Shown here: piece by piece, positions 1 to 8,179 of the stretch
Position numbering within the stretch: the stretch's first letter is position 1
How the letters are laid out: every line of letters begins with the position of its first letter
DNA from: an uncultured Pseudomonadota bacterium
Lineage (GTDB): Bacteria; Pseudomonadota; Gammaproteobacteria; Methylococcales; Methylomonadaceae
Assembly: GCA_903904275.1 (NCBI GenBank)
Contig: CAIVBX010000306.1
Span: forward strand, 1-20,594
Direction of reading: 5' to 3'
Length of the DNA stretch: 20,594 bases
Position numbers and translations under genes: made by a program
Notes under the pieces: generated by a model
What the model was told of the DNA's origin: nothing
Database searches by the model: none
The model's input: only the letters and a program-made list of their open reading frames with translations

Positions 1-48
1 AGTGAGGATGTGTCAGATATGGATGGTTGGTCACTTCGTAAAGATTAG
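1..48 (+). CDS. Possible 3' end of an upstream gene (partial)
   Basis: Frame 1 reads 15 codons and then stops with TAG at 46-48; the encoded tail is SEDVSDMDGWSLRKD. I do not recognise the family. Another frame is open across 2-118 and would overlap the start of truD slightly, so the reading frame of any upstream gene is not settled. The tail does not look like IspF, a common neighbour of truD. Bases 49-110 hold no terminator-like hairpin, so the gene before truD may be cotranscribed with it. Confidence 0.25.
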   Translation, partial: SEDVSDMDGWSLRKD

Positions 49-110
49 CGCATCGAAAAGACGCATCTACGCACAAAACACCTCAATTTCAATCATAGGC
101 GACACAATAG

Positions 111-1157
111 ATGACCGTTGAAACTTCTGAAAATCCATTAACAGAAAATCTGGCAATTCCCTCTTGGGCTTATGCTTACAACTCACCAACAGGACAAGGT
201 GAAATTCGCACCCTTCCTGCCGATTTTATCGTTGAAGAAACCTTAGCATTTGAACCGTCAGGCAGCGGCGAACACGTTTTTTTACAAATTCAAAAAACAG
301 GCGAAAACACAGAATATGTGGCGCGACAATTAGCCCGTTTTGCGAATGTGCGTCAGCGTGACATCGGTTTTGCAGGCATGAAAGACCGCCACGCGATTAC
401 CACGCAATGGTTTAGCGTTTGGTTGCCGAAAGGTGATGAACCGATTTGGCACGATTTGAACACTGAAAATTTAAAAATTTTGTTTGTCACGCGCCACGCT
501 AGAAAATTAAAACGCGGGGCTTTAGCAAATAATCGTTTTGAATTAACGATTCGACAATGGCAAGGCGATAAAGCGAAAACAATCGACCAATTAACCGCAA
601 TCAAACATCACGGTGTGCCAAATTATTACGGCTCACAACGTTTTGGACATCATGGACAAAATGTTGTCAAAGCGTTAGCGATGTTTCAAGGCGCAAAAGT
701 CGGACGCGAACAACGCGGTTTATATTTATCTGCTGCGCGGTCATTTTTGTTTAATCACATTTTATCTGCGCGAATTGACCAAAATTCATGGGCAACAGGT
801 TTAAATGGCGACGTTTTTATGATTGACGGTTCACACAGTTGCTTTGCTTGTGACGCAATTGACGATGATATACGCACACGCTTATCAGAAAATGCCTTAC
901 ATCCAACGGGGACATTATTTGGAAAAGGGGAATCTCGTCTTGCTGGTGACGCATCGATTTTAGAACAATATGTACTTGAATTATTCCCAGAACTAACAAC
1001 GGGGTTAATCGCATTTGGACTTGAAAATGACCGCCGTGCGTTGCGCGTGAATGTATCAAATTTAACATGGGAATTTGAGGATTCTATTCTCAAGTTAACA
1101 TTTAATTTACCAGCAGGAAGTTATGCCACAGCGGTGTTACGAGAGATTATTTTGTGA
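111..1157 (+). CDS. truD: tRNA pseudouridine(13) synthase TruD
   Basis: TruD isomerises uridine 13 of tRNA-Glu to pseudouridine in the cytoplasm. The 348-residue product has the usual length. It carries the family signature GFAGMKDRHAITTQW at residues 86-100; the aspartate in MKDRH (about residue 92) corresponds to the catalytic Asp of the family. A second conserved segment, NYYGSQRFG, lies near residue 171. The N-terminal part IRTLPADFIVEE is typical of TruD. The start at ATG 111 fits the normal N-terminal length; the ribosome site ahead of it (AGGCGA, about 103-108) is modest. The next gene begins about 80 bases downstream on the same strand. Identification is by family motifs and is secure. 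Confidence 0.96.
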   Translation: MTVETSENPLTENLAIPSWAYAYNSPTGQGEIRTLPADFIVEETLAFEPSGSGEHVFLQIQKTGENTEYVARQLARFANVRQRDIGFAGMKDRHAITTQWFSVWLPKGDEPIWHDLNTENLKILFVTRHARKLKRGALANNRFELTIRQWQGDKAKTIDQLTAIKHHGVPNYYGSQRFGHHGQNVVKALAMFQGAKVGREQRGLYLSAARSFLFNHILSARIDQNSWATGLNGDVFMIDGSHSCFACDAIDDDIRTRLSENALHPTGTLFGKGESRLAGDASILEQYVLELFPELTTGLIAFGLENDRRALRVNVSNLTWEFEDSILKLTFNLPAGSYATAVLREIIL

Positions 1158-1238
1158 CACTGTTTGTTTTTGTTCCACCAAATGATAGACCTACAAACGT
1201 TTATCATTATTTTAATTTGTTTATTAACCGAGGATTTT

Positions 1239-2180
1239 ATGAAAAAACTACAATGCGCGATAGCTCTCATGTTTGTCGCTTTAACGCCTTCTTTAAGTCA
1301 AGCGGCTGCAAAACATTTAGACCATAATGCACTGATGTCATTGCAACCGTCACCAAATGTCAAAGATACCGATCATGGTGGTGTTGGGATATATGTTTAT
1401 AACAACATGAATGCCTTAGACGCATTAGGACCAATGCAAGTTTTTAGCTCGGCAGGATTGAAGCCTTTTTTAATTGCGAAAACGGCAGGGACAATAACGG
1501 CAAGTAGTGGTTTAAAAATGAATGTTGCGAAAGGCATTGCTGATGTGACGAAATTGGGGATTTTGGTGATACCAGGTGGTGCAACTGGCACAGCCGCTCA
1601 AGCTAATGACACGGAATTACTCAGTTGGATTAAAGCGATAGATCAAACCACTGTTTATACAACAAGTGTTTGCACAGGTTCTTGGATTTTAGGCAGTGCA
1701 GGCTTATTGACAGGTAAAAAAGCAACCTCAAATTGGTATAGAGCCAGCGAAATTCTTACAAAATTCGGTGCGATTCCAAAACCTAATGCTCGTTATGTTT
1801 TTGATGGTAAATTAGTCACAAGTGCGGGTGTTACGGCGGGAATCGATATGTCGCTTGCGCTGATTCAAAAACTTTATGCAAATGATTTAAACAACGGAAA
1901 AGATTTTACACAAGCCGTTATGCTTGATCTTCAATATGATCCAAAACCACCAATTTCGGGCGGCGTGCCAACCAAAACAGTAAAACCCGTATTTGAAGGA
2001 ATGCAAGCTATGTACGATATGTACCTTTATGGCGCATCGCCTTATGATGCAGTGAAAACACTTCAACTTCATGATGTTACGGCAAATATACCATCATCGA
2101 CTACAACACCGCCTGCTTCATCTACAACAACATGTACCGCACCGCAAGTTTGGAACGCTGCAATGCAAATGTGTATGTAA
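1239..2180 (+). CDS. Exported DJ-1/PfpI-family protein with C-terminal Cys motif
   Basis: A 313-residue protein of the DJ-1/PfpI (ThiJ, isonitrile-hydratase-like) superfamily. I chose ATG 1239, preceded by GAGG at about 1230-1233, because it gives a clean signal peptide (MKKLQCAIALMFVALTPSLSQAAA). A TTG start at 1164 would add 25 residues ahead of it. The domain spans about residues 48-250: LDALGPMQVFSSAGL, then VIPGGATGT, then the nucleophile elbow TTSVCTGSWILGSAGLL with Cys145, then SAGVTAGIDMSLAL. After it come a Ser/Thr/Pro-rich linker (about residues 282-297) and a short tail with two cysteines (CTAPQVWNAAMQMCM). Most family members are cytoplasmic, so the signal peptide and linker point to a periplasmic or secreted form. 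The substrate is unknown; isonitrile hydratase-like or glyoxalase/chaperone roles are possible. Confidence 0.85.
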   Translation: MKKLQCAIALMFVALTPSLSQAAAKHLDHNALMSLQPSPNVKDTDHGGVGIYVYNNMNALDALGPMQVFSSAGLKPFLIAKTAGTITASSGLKMNVAKGIADVTKLGILVIPGGATGTAAQANDTELLSWIKAIDQTTVYTTSVCTGSWILGSAGLLTGKKATSNWYRASEILTKFGAIPKPNARYVFDGKLVTSAGVTAGIDMSLALIQKLYANDLNNGKDFTQAVMLDLQYDPKPPISGGVPTKTVKPVFEGMQAMYDMYLYGASPYDAVKTLQLHDVTANIPSSTTTPPASSTTTCTAPQVWNAAMQMCM

Positions 2181-2189
2181 TTGATACAA

Positions 2190-2216
2190 AAAAGGGGAAT
2201 TTGAAATTCCCCTTTT
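2190..2216. terminator. Bidirectional intrinsic terminator between convergent genes
   Basis: GGGGAATT (2194-2201), loop TGA, AATTCCCC (2205-2212), flanked by AAAA (2190-2193) and TTTT (2213-2216). The stem is perfect and gives a U-run on both strands. It lies between the stop codons of the DJ-1-family gene (+) and kup (-), so it probably serves both. Confidence 0.85.
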
Positions 2217-2230
2217 CCTACATTTAAAAT

Positions 2231-4126
2231 CTATAACTCAACCCGCACACCAAATTCCACTACTTTCTCGACAGGAATTTTAAAGAAATCAATCGCATTT
2301 CCTGCATTTCTGAACATAAAGAGAAAAATTTCACGCTTCCAAACGGGAAATTTACTACGTCGCTTAAAAGTTAGATGTTCATGTCCAACAAAAAACGAAA
2401 CGTTATCTAATTCAATATCTAATCCTTTTTTAATCGCTAAATCCAAAGCGTAACGCACATCGGGATTTTCTTTAAAACCAAAATACAATTTCACCCGATA
2501 AAATTGCCCTTCACTACCAAATTTACGAATTTTGACTTGTTTAGCTTCATCATCGATAAACGGTTCATCTGTAATTGCCACCGTCAGTACGACAATTTTT
2601 TCATGAATAACGTGATTGTGTTCTAAATTGTTCAACAAAACTTGCGGAATACCATGCAATGTTTTAGCTAAATAAATTGCCGTTCCTTTCACAGTCACTA
2701 ATTCATTCGTTTTGATTCGTTCTTCTAATTCTTCAAACAACACTTTCTTTTCATCCAATGCGTTATTCAAAAACAAACGTCCCTGAATCCATGTCGTCAT
2801 CAACAAGAACAACAAGCCACCTACCGCTAAAGGCAACCAACCGCCTGACAAAATTTTCAAGCTGTTTGACGAAAGGAAAATAAAATCAATGATAAAAAAT
2901 GAAATTAAAAATAGATAACTCGCCACAGAATTCCAACGCCACATTGCCCGAATGACAATAAATGACAACACGGTTGTGATCATCATCGTGCCAGTTACTG
3001 CGATGCCATAAGCTGAAGCGAGATTTGAAGACGATTCAAAACTTAATACCAATACAAATACCGCGAACATCAAAATCCAATTGATTGTCGGAACATAAAT
3101 TTGTCCAATTTCACTTTCTGATGTATGCAAAATACTCATGCGTGGGCAATAACCTAATTGAATCGCTTGTTTGGTCATTGAAAATGCGCCCGAAATCACC
3201 GCTTGCGATGCAATCACTGTTGCTAAAGTAGATAAAATTAACAACGGATACAATGCCCATGATGGCGCGAGTAAATAAAAGGGATTTTCAATTGCTTCGG
3301 GATGTTTCAACAACAACGCGCCTTGACCAAAATAATTACAAAGTAATGCAGGAAATACAAAACCAAACCACGCATAACGGATTGGTTTTAAACCAAAATG
3401 CCCCATATCGGCATAAAGTGCTTCTGCACCTGTTAAAACCAACACCACAGCCCCCATGACTAAAAATCCGCGCCAACCTAATTCGTCTAATAAATGAATG
3501 CCGTAATACGGATTGATAGCGGCTAATACTTGGGGTTGTTCAATAATCTGATTGATGCCCATCACTGCTAAACTCAAGAACCAAATGCACATCACAGGTG
3601 CAAATAATTTTCCTATTTTTGTTGTCCCTTTCGCTTGAATCATGAATAAAAACGTCAATACACACAGCGTAATCGGAACAACAAAATGCTCTAACGGTTT
3701 GGCAATGATATTTAATCCTTCAACCGCGCCAAGCACTGAAATTGCAGGTGTGATGATGCTATCGCCATAAAACAGCGTTGCACCAAACAAACCAATAATC
3801 ATAATAAAATGGCGTTTTCGCTCATCATTTTTGGCTGTTGATAACGCTAAAGCGGTCAACGCCATCACACCACCTTCTCCTTTATTATTGGCACGCATGA
3901 TAAAAACCGTGTATTTCAGTGCAACAACTAGCATCAAAGACCAAAAAATTAACGATAGCACACCTAAAATATGCGTCGAATCCATCGTTAAATGCTCTTT
4001 GAAAATTTCTTTTATCGCATACAACGGACTCGTTCCAATATCACCAAAAACCACGCCAATTGTACCTAGCGTCAATCCCACTAATTGTTTGTTATTGAGT
4101 GGTTTATCTGTTTGATTTGAAGACAT
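2231..4126 (-). CDS. kup: Low-affinity potassium transport system protein Kup
   Basis: Kup is an inner-membrane K+/H+ symporter of the KUP/HAK/KT family. The 631-residue length is typical. The N-terminal signature is seen in full: LTLGTIGVVFGDIGTSPLYA near residue 13, then NNKGEGGVMALTALAL, then FYGDSIITPAISVLGAVEGL. Around twelve hydrophobic segments occupy roughly residues 13-445. A hydrophilic cytoplasmic C-terminal domain follows and ends FKIPVEKVVEFGVRVEL. ATG 4126 is preceded by an AGGA ribosome site about eight bases upstream. The gene stands alone, convergent with the DJ-1-family gene, with about 60 bases separating it from the DUF4381 gene upstream. I see no regulatory element such as a ydaO-type riboswitch ahead of it. 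Confidence 0.96.
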   Translation of the reverse strand: MSSNQTDKPLNNKQLVGLTLGTIGVVFGDIGTSPLYAIKEIFKEHLTMDSTHILGVLSLIFWSLMLVVALKYTVFIMRANNKGEGGVMALTALALSTAKNDERKRHFIMIIGLFGATLFYGDSIITPAISVLGAVEGLNIIAKPLEHFVVPITLCVLTFLFMIQAKGTTKIGKLFAPVMCIWFLSLAVMGINQIIEQPQVLAAINPYYGIHLLDELGWRGFLVMGAVVLVLTGAEALYADMGHFGLKPIRYAWFGFVFPALLCNYFGQGALLLKHPEAIENPFYLLAPSWALYPLLILSTLATVIASQAVISGAFSMTKQAIQLGYCPRMSILHTSESEIGQIYVPTINWILMFAVFVLVLSFESSSNLASAYGIAVTGTMMITTVLSFIVIRAMWRWNSVASYLFLISFFIIDFIFLSSNSLKILSGGWLPLAVGGLLFLLMTTWIQGRLFLNNALDEKKVLFEELEERIKTNELVTVKGTAIYLAKTLHGIPQVLLNNLEHNHVIHEKIVVLTVAITDEPFIDDEAKQVKIRKFGSEGQFYRVKLYFGFKENPDVRYALDLAIKKGLDIELDNVSFFVGHEHLTFKRRSKFPVWKREIFLFMFRNAGNAIDFFKIPVEKVVEFGVRVEL

Positions 4127-4185
4127 AAATTATCCTTAAAAATGAAAAATTTGGTTTTTACTATAAAATTTGAAACGAATCGCAC

Positions 4186-4656
4186 CTAACATTTTTGCGC
4201 GTTTAACCACATTTTTGCTAAGTCAAATAATGCGGTCAAATCCACATTTTGCGGCAATTCTTTTTGATAAGGCGCATCTACTAAACAACGCCCTACCCCA
4301 TTTTTAAACGGGGCATTTTGGAGTGAACTGTCCAAATAATCCAACCAAGCACGCCCTGTTAAACCACCGATATTCGTTTTTACATCCAAGCTAATCGCTA
4401 CGCGCCGTAACAAACTTGATAATTCAATCACTTTTTCCAACGGCGTTAGTGCGTCGTTATTTTGCAATTGTTTGAGCAATTTTTTTGCATCTTTAATGGC
4501 TGTTTTTTGAAATAAACGCTGAAGCCACGCAATCAAAAAATAACTTAAAATCGGCACAAAAATAATCAACAGCCACCAGCCAATTGCAGGTGGGAACCAG
4601 CCAATTTGTTCAGGCAAATGAATTTCGTTAAGTGGTAAATCTTGAATCGGAGGCAT
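4186..4656 (-). CDS. DUF4381 membrane protein (Bat/MoxR-operon type)
   Basis: A 156-residue protein with the DUF4381 N-terminal pattern: LNEIHLPEQIGWFPPAIGWW, followed by one transmembrane segment (about residues 26-44, LLIIFVPILSYFLIAWL). A soluble, helix-rich tail comes next, with LEKVIELSSLLRRVAI and the conserved-looking GLTGRAWLDYLD. Such proteins are normally encoded in MoxR-DUF58-DUF4381-VWA operons (Bat-like, Bacteroides aerotolerance), which are linked to envelope stress and to chaperone-like activation of partners by MoxR ATPases. Here it directly follows the DUF58 gene with a 3-base gap and is surely cotranscribed with it. The VWA genes normally found downstream are missing; kup comes next. 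The family assignment is good; the cellular role is inferred only from family context. Confidence 0.82.
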   Translation of the reverse strand: MPPIQDLPLNEIHLPEQIGWFPPAIGWWLLIIFVPILSYFLIAWLQRLFQKTAIKDAKKLLKQLQNNDALTPLEKVIELSSLLRRVAISLDVKTNIGGLTGRAWLDYLDSSLQNAPFKNGVGRCLVDAPYQKELPQNVDLTALFDLAKMWLNAQKC

Positions 4657-4659
4657 ATG

Positions 4660-5535
4660 TTAAATTTTTAAACAAGCTAATGCGTCAGCTTGTGTGTTAG
4701 CAGAAATCAAAATCATCCCAAGTTGTTTAGCAAGCTCTTGTAATTGGGTTTGTTTTAGTAAAAAACGTTGATAATGTTCAACGGATTTTTTGCTATTGGT
4801 TTGGATAATCACATCATTGCCATTTTGAGTAAATCGATATTCGCCAGACGTTGGCAAATGTTGTTCAAGTTCGTCATAAACAAAAATCAAAACCACATCA
4901 CAATGTTGCGACAATTTAGCGAGTTGCATTTCTGCAAAGGGCGTTAAACCACGAAAATCACTGATGATATAAAGCAAACTACTCGGACGCGCGTGATGCA
5001 ATAAGCGGCTAAAAATGGGTTCTAAATTTTCATGCGGCAAATTGGAATTGTCTTTAAAATTGACTAACGAATTCAAAAAATGCAGCACCGCTCGTTTGCC
5101 AGAAGCAGGTTTTAATTCCTGACAAGAGGAATCAAAAAATAATTGCCCACCAATTCGGTCACCATGATGATGTGCTGTCCACGCCAACAATGCTGCGAGT
5201 TGCGCGGCTAAAACCGATTTAAAAACCCCGCGTGTGGCAAATTGCATCGTGGTGCGTTGATCAACCGAAATAAAAACAGGGCGTTCGCGTTCTTCTCGAA
5301 ATAATTTAGTGTATGTTTTTCCTGTTCGTGCCGTGACACGCCAATCGATACTGCGAATATCATCACCTGCTTGATATAAACGATTTTCATCGAACTCCAT
5401 GCCACGACCTTTAAAACGTGAAACATAGCCGCCGCTTTGTTTGGCTTGAATTTTACGATGATGAAAAGTGAGACTTGTAGCAGGTCGTGCTAAATCGACC
5501 AGCATTTTTAACGAAAGCGTTGTTCTTTCAGACAT
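4660..5535 (-). CDS. DUF58 domain-containing protein (VWA-like, Bat/MoxR partner)
   Basis: A 291-residue DUF58 protein. Typical features are the segment GGYVSRFKGRGMEFDENRLYQ (about residues 35-55), GDDIRSIDWRVTARTGKTYTKLF (about 57-80), and then REERERPVFISVDQRTTM, the start of a degenerate von Willebrand A-like fold. These proteins act with MoxR AAA+ ATPases. No MoxR gene is adjacent: the gene upstream on this strand is the OmpA-like porin, separated by a hairpin (5562-5590). The product has no membrane segment and is probably cytosolic or peripheral, anchored through the DUF4381 partner. I see no clear Shine-Dalgarno site ahead of ATG 5535. A MoxR gene may lie elsewhere in the genome. Confidence 0.85.
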   Translation of the reverse strand: MSERTTLSLKMLVDLARPATSLTFHHRKIQAKQSGGYVSRFKGRGMEFDENRLYQAGDDIRSIDWRVTARTGKTYTKLFREERERPVFISVDQRTTMQFATRGVFKSVLAAQLAALLAWTAHHHGDRIGGQLFFDSSCQELKPASGKRAVLHFLNSLVNFKDNSNLPHENLEPIFSRLLHHARPSSLLYIISDFRGLTPFAEMQLAKLSQHCDVVLIFVYDELEQHLPTSGEYRFTQNGNDVIIQTNSKKSVEHYQRFLLKQTQLQELAKQLGMILISANTQADALACLKI

Positions 5536-5561
5536 AGACGAAGGGAATTTTTAAAACGTAG

Positions 5562-5590
5562 ATTGAAGAAGCCAAACTGACTTCTTCAAT
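5562..5590 (-). terminator. Stem-loop downstream of the OmpA-like gene
   Basis: A perfect 10-bp inverted repeat, ATTGAAGAAG (5562-5571) and CTTCTTCAAT (5581-5590), with a 9-base loop. It follows the OmpA-like stop on the - strand. The T-rich stretch after it is weak and begins several bases away, so it may be an imperfect terminator or an mRNA-stabilising hairpin for the porin message. Confidence 0.5.
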
Positions 5591-5602
5591 ATCACTGAAA
5601 AA

Positions 5603-6661
5603 TTAGTTACCTAACCAAATCAATTCAACACGACGATTGTGTGAACGACCTTCTTCTGTGTTGTTATCAGCAATCGGACGACTTTCGCCATAACCGTGAG
5701 CTGTTAATTTGTTTGAAACGCCTTTGTGTTTCAAATAATTTGCCACAGATTGTGAGCGTTTTTGTGACAAACGTTGGTTATAAGAATCTGTACCTTCGCT
5801 GCTAGTATGACCTTGAACATCTAAATCATTTTTCAATGGATACGCAATCAAACTTCCTGCAACGCCGTCCAAAATCACTTTGGCGTTCGGTGTTAATTCT
5901 GCTGAGTTATATTTGAACTCAACACCTTTAATTTCCAAACTAATCGGGCAACCGTGTGCATCAACTTTTGCACCTGAAATTGTGCCTGGGCATTGGTCTA
6001 AACAGTTATTGACACCATCGCGATCATCATCTTTTGTCGAACAATCTGCCACAGGTGTTGGACGTACAACAGGTAATTCAACGCGTGGTGCAGGTTTTTC
6101 CGCTTTGTCACCTAATGGAATAACAAAACCAACATTGACTGTCATATCGTGGAAATCTTCACCATCGGTGTGACCATCAGCATTACTGAAATTATTGTTG
6201 TAGCGATAACGCACGTCGTTTCGCAAAAAGAAACCGTCACAAATTTCGTAAGTGAAACCTAAACCTGCTTCACCGATAAAACCAATGTGGTCGCCATTAG
6301 GTGAACTGGTATTTCCCGCACCTGCGCCAATGACAGCATACGGCGAAAATTTGTCGCGAAAGAAATAGTATTGTAAATCGGCTGTGCCGCCGCCCATATT
6401 CACGTTGCCAGAATTCGGCGTATAAATTCTGCCGTAATCTTGATAAAAACCTTTTAATTCGACGTTGAAATGTTCATTCAACATTTTACCAACAGCCAAA
6501 CCACCGCCCCAACCGTCATTTGTGCCACGATTACTATCGGTTAAAACAAATGAACCATACGGTGCAACATACCATCGCGTATCAACATCATCGCTTGCTT
6601 GAGCTAAAACGGGCATTGTCAACGCAGCTAAAATTGCTGCTGAAAGTGTTTTTTTTAACAT
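5603..6661 (-). CDS. OmpA/OprF-family outer-membrane protein
   Basis: A 352-residue outer-membrane protein. I chose ATG 6661, which has GAGGAA about six bases upstream and gives a clear signal peptide (MLKKTLSAAILAALTMPVLAQA). An upstream in-frame start at 6730 would lie inside sufT and hide that peptide. Residues of about 30-210 form an 8-strand OmpA-type barrel rich in Gly and aromatic residues. A linker with one calcium-binding thrombospondin-type-3-like repeat follows (DDDRDGVNNCLDQCPGT, then AHGCP). The C-terminal OmpA domain, which binds peptidoglycan, contains GHTSSEGTDSYNQRLSQKR and ends HNRRVELIWLGN. It likely links the outer membrane to the cell wall and may form a slow porin. It starts 14 bases after sufT, so it can be cotranscribed, although highly expressed porins often have their own promoter. 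Confidence 0.92.
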   Translation of the reverse strand: MLKKTLSAAILAALTMPVLAQASDDVDTRWYVAPYGSFVLTDSNRGTNDGWGGGLAVGKMLNEHFNVELKGFYQDYGRIYTPNSGNVNMGGGTADLQYYFFRDKFSPYAVIGAGAGNTSSPNGDHIGFIGEAGLGFTYEICDGFFLRNDVRYRYNNNFSNADGHTDGEDFHDMTVNVGFVIPLGDKAEKPAPRVELPVVRPTPVADCSTKDDDRDGVNNCLDQCPGTISGAKVDAHGCPISLEIKGVEFKYNSAELTPNAKVILDGVAGSLIAYPLKNDLDVQGHTSSEGTDSYNQRLSQKRSQSVANYLKHKGVSNKLTAHGYGESRPIADNNTEEGRSHNRRVELIWLGN

Positions 6662-6675
6662 TTTATTCCTCATTT

Positions 6676-7224
6676 TTAAAATAAACCTAACTGAACTTGA
6701 GCGACTTCGGACATCATTTCGCGTGACCAAGGTGGATCTAAAACGATTTCAACATTCACACTTGCTACGTTTTTCAAGGCTTTAATGCCTTTTTCGACAT
6801 CACTTTGAATCACAGGTCCCATGCCACAACCAGGTGCAGTAAGAGTCATCATAACATGAACATGAAAGTGATTATCTGCAACGGGATGAAGTTCGCAGCT
6901 ATAAATCAAGCCTAAATCGACAACATTCACAGGAATTTCAGGGTCATAAACCGTTTTCATCACTGCCCAACAGTTTTGTTCAACGGCTTGCGTGCTATTT
7001 TCATTCATCAACGCCGCGCTGTGTTGCTCTTCTTTACCAAGTGCGTCTGCATTTTTGCCTGCAATCCGAACTAAATGCCCATAAGACGTTAAAACGGTAA
7101 AATTATCGCCCAACGCTTGATGCAATGTCACCATTTCGCCAGCATTCAATTTGCCAATATGTCCGTCAGGAATCGTAACAATATCTACGTCACGAGTTAA
7201 GGTAATGCTTTCTTTTTCTGCCAT
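6676..7224 (-). CDS. sufT: Putative Fe-S cluster assembly protein SufT
   Basis: A 182-residue SufT-type protein. It has a short N-terminal domain (about residues 1-75, with LNAGEMVTLHQALGDNFTV and HLVRIAGKNADALG). A MIP18/DUF59 domain follows (about 85-175), with the conserved YDPEIPVNVVDLGLIY and the MTLTAPGCGMGPVI segment, whose Cys is the characteristic DUF59 residue, then LDPPWSREMMSEVAQVQLG near the C-terminus. SufT helps mature Fe-S proteins under conditions of high cluster demand and is usually encoded in suf operons. Here no suf genes are next to it; it lies 15 bases after a YciK-like dehydrogenase and 14 bases before the porin. The identity is strong; the physical separation from suf genes is worth noting. 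Confidence 0.9.
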   Translation of the reverse strand: MAEKESITLTRDVDIVTIPDGHIGKLNAGEMVTLHQALGDNFTVLTSYGHLVRIAGKNADALGKEEQHSAALMNENSTQAVEQNCWAVMKTVYDPEIPVNVVDLGLIYSCELHPVADNHFHVHVMMTLTAPGCGMGPVIQSDVEKGIKALKNVASVNVEIVLDPPWSREMMSEVAQVQLGLF

Positions 7225-7239
7225 GGTAATTTTTGAAGG

Positions 7240-7968
7240 TTAGATTTTAAAATTTTGTGCATCGATAAGTTGACCTTTTACACCTAAACTTTCGTCGCTA
7301 AATAAATAGTTGTAAATGGGCGCAAGTGAATCCATTTTAGGTAATTTTGATTTGTCTTCGGCGGGATAAGCGCGTTTTCGCAATGGCGAATCAACAGGAC
7401 AAGGAATTAACGTATTTACACGAATTTTTCCTGCGCCTTCGAGTTCTTCTGCCAAAACGTGAGCAAATCCTTCTAAGGCAAGTTTAGAAACACCATAAGC
7501 ACCTGAATAGGCTGGCGTTAATCGGGCTGACGAATCTGATGTGAAAACAATCGACGCATTTTCTGCTTTTTCTAAAACGGGCAACAACACACGCGTTAAT
7601 AAAAATGGCGCGTTCAAATTGACATTTAACGTGTGTCCCCATTCTTTCGTGCCATGTTGAATTAACGGTGTAAATGAACTGAATTCCACCGCAGAATGCA
7701 ATAAACCATGCAACACGCCATATTTTTCGTCGATACGTTGCGCTAATTCGAGATAATCATTTTCGGTTGCGCCAGCCAAATCGAAAGGATACATAATTGG
7801 TTCAACACCATTTTCAGATAAAATTTTGTCGTAAATGGTTTCGAGTTTAGGTAAATTTTTATCAAGTAAAATAACGATTGCGCCTGATTTTGCTAGCGTC
7901 AAAGCTGCCATTGAACCTAAGCCACCAGCAGCACCTGTAATTAAAATAACGTGATTTTTTAGCGACAT
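7240..7968 (-). CDS. YciK-like short-chain dehydrogenase/reductase
   Basis: A 242-residue SDR-family NAD(P)-dependent oxidoreductase. The Rossmann glycine motif is TGAAGGLG at residues 11-18. The active-site pair is Tyr158 and Lys162 in YGVSK, with serines at 144-147 (TSDSSA) as catalytic-serine candidates. The usual NNAG motif is replaced by HSAV near residue 91, a feature of YciK-type members. The C-terminal half (LIPCPVDSPLRKRAYPAED) also matches the YciK/YgfF-like group. The natural substrate of YciK is not established. It is the first gene of a likely three-gene unit with sufT and the OmpA-like gene. The ribosome site before ATG 7968 is weak, and I find no convincing promoter in the AT-rich space upstream. 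Confidence 0.85.
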   Translation of the reverse strand: MSLKNHVILITGAAGGLGSMAALTLAKSGAIVILLDKNLPKLETIYDKILSENGVEPIMYPFDLAGATENDYLELAQRIDEKYGVLHGLLHSAVEFSSFTPLIQHGTKEWGHTLNVNLNAPFLLTRVLLPVLEKAENASIVFTSDSSARLTPAYSGAYGVSKLALEGFAHVLAEELEGAGKIRVNTLIPCPVDSPLRKRAYPAEDKSKLPKMDSLAPIYNYLFSDESLGVKGQLIDAQNFKI

Positions 7969-8100
7969 GAGCGTTTTTAGAGAAGTGTAAAAATGGGCTA
8001 TAGTTTAGCGCATTAGTAGGTTATTCGTCATGTAACATCACATTCACATTTTGAGGCTAATTCTTGAAAATGCAGTTTATCTCACCTCCAGCACAAACAA

Positions 8101-8126
8101 AAAAGGCTGGTTTTCGCCAGCCTTTT
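8101..8126 (+). terminator. Intrinsic-terminator-like hairpin in an intergenic region
   Basis: AAAAGGCTGG (8101-8110), loop TTTTCG, CCAGCCTTTT (8117-8126). The stem is perfect with A and T tails, so it can work on both strands. No coding region ends just before it on + (the dehydrogenase on - begins at 7968). It may therefore close a short untranslated transcript from 7970-8100, or stop antisense transcription from the right. No known sRNA family is recognised. Confidence 0.6.
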
Positions 8127-8133
8127 CTATGTG

Positions 8134-8165
8134 TGTGACAAATTGTCGCGCGACGATTTGTCACA
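8134..8165. repeat. 32-bp near-perfect palindrome
   Basis: TGTGACAAATTGTCGC (8134-8149) faces GCGACGATTTGTCACA (8150-8165): 15 of 16 pairs match, the only mismatch being T8144 with G8155. There is no spacer. It lies 14 bases ahead of a -35-like element. It could be an operator for a dimeric regulator, a cruciform-forming site, or a recombination site. It lacks a T-run and is not a terminator. Confidence 0.6.
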
Positions 8166-8179
8166 TCGTGATTTTGAGA

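Noticed and set aside
8134..8165. CRP-like site from TGTGA and TCACA
   Set aside because: The two half-sites are 22 bases apart; a CRP site needs six. The match comes from the long palindrome.
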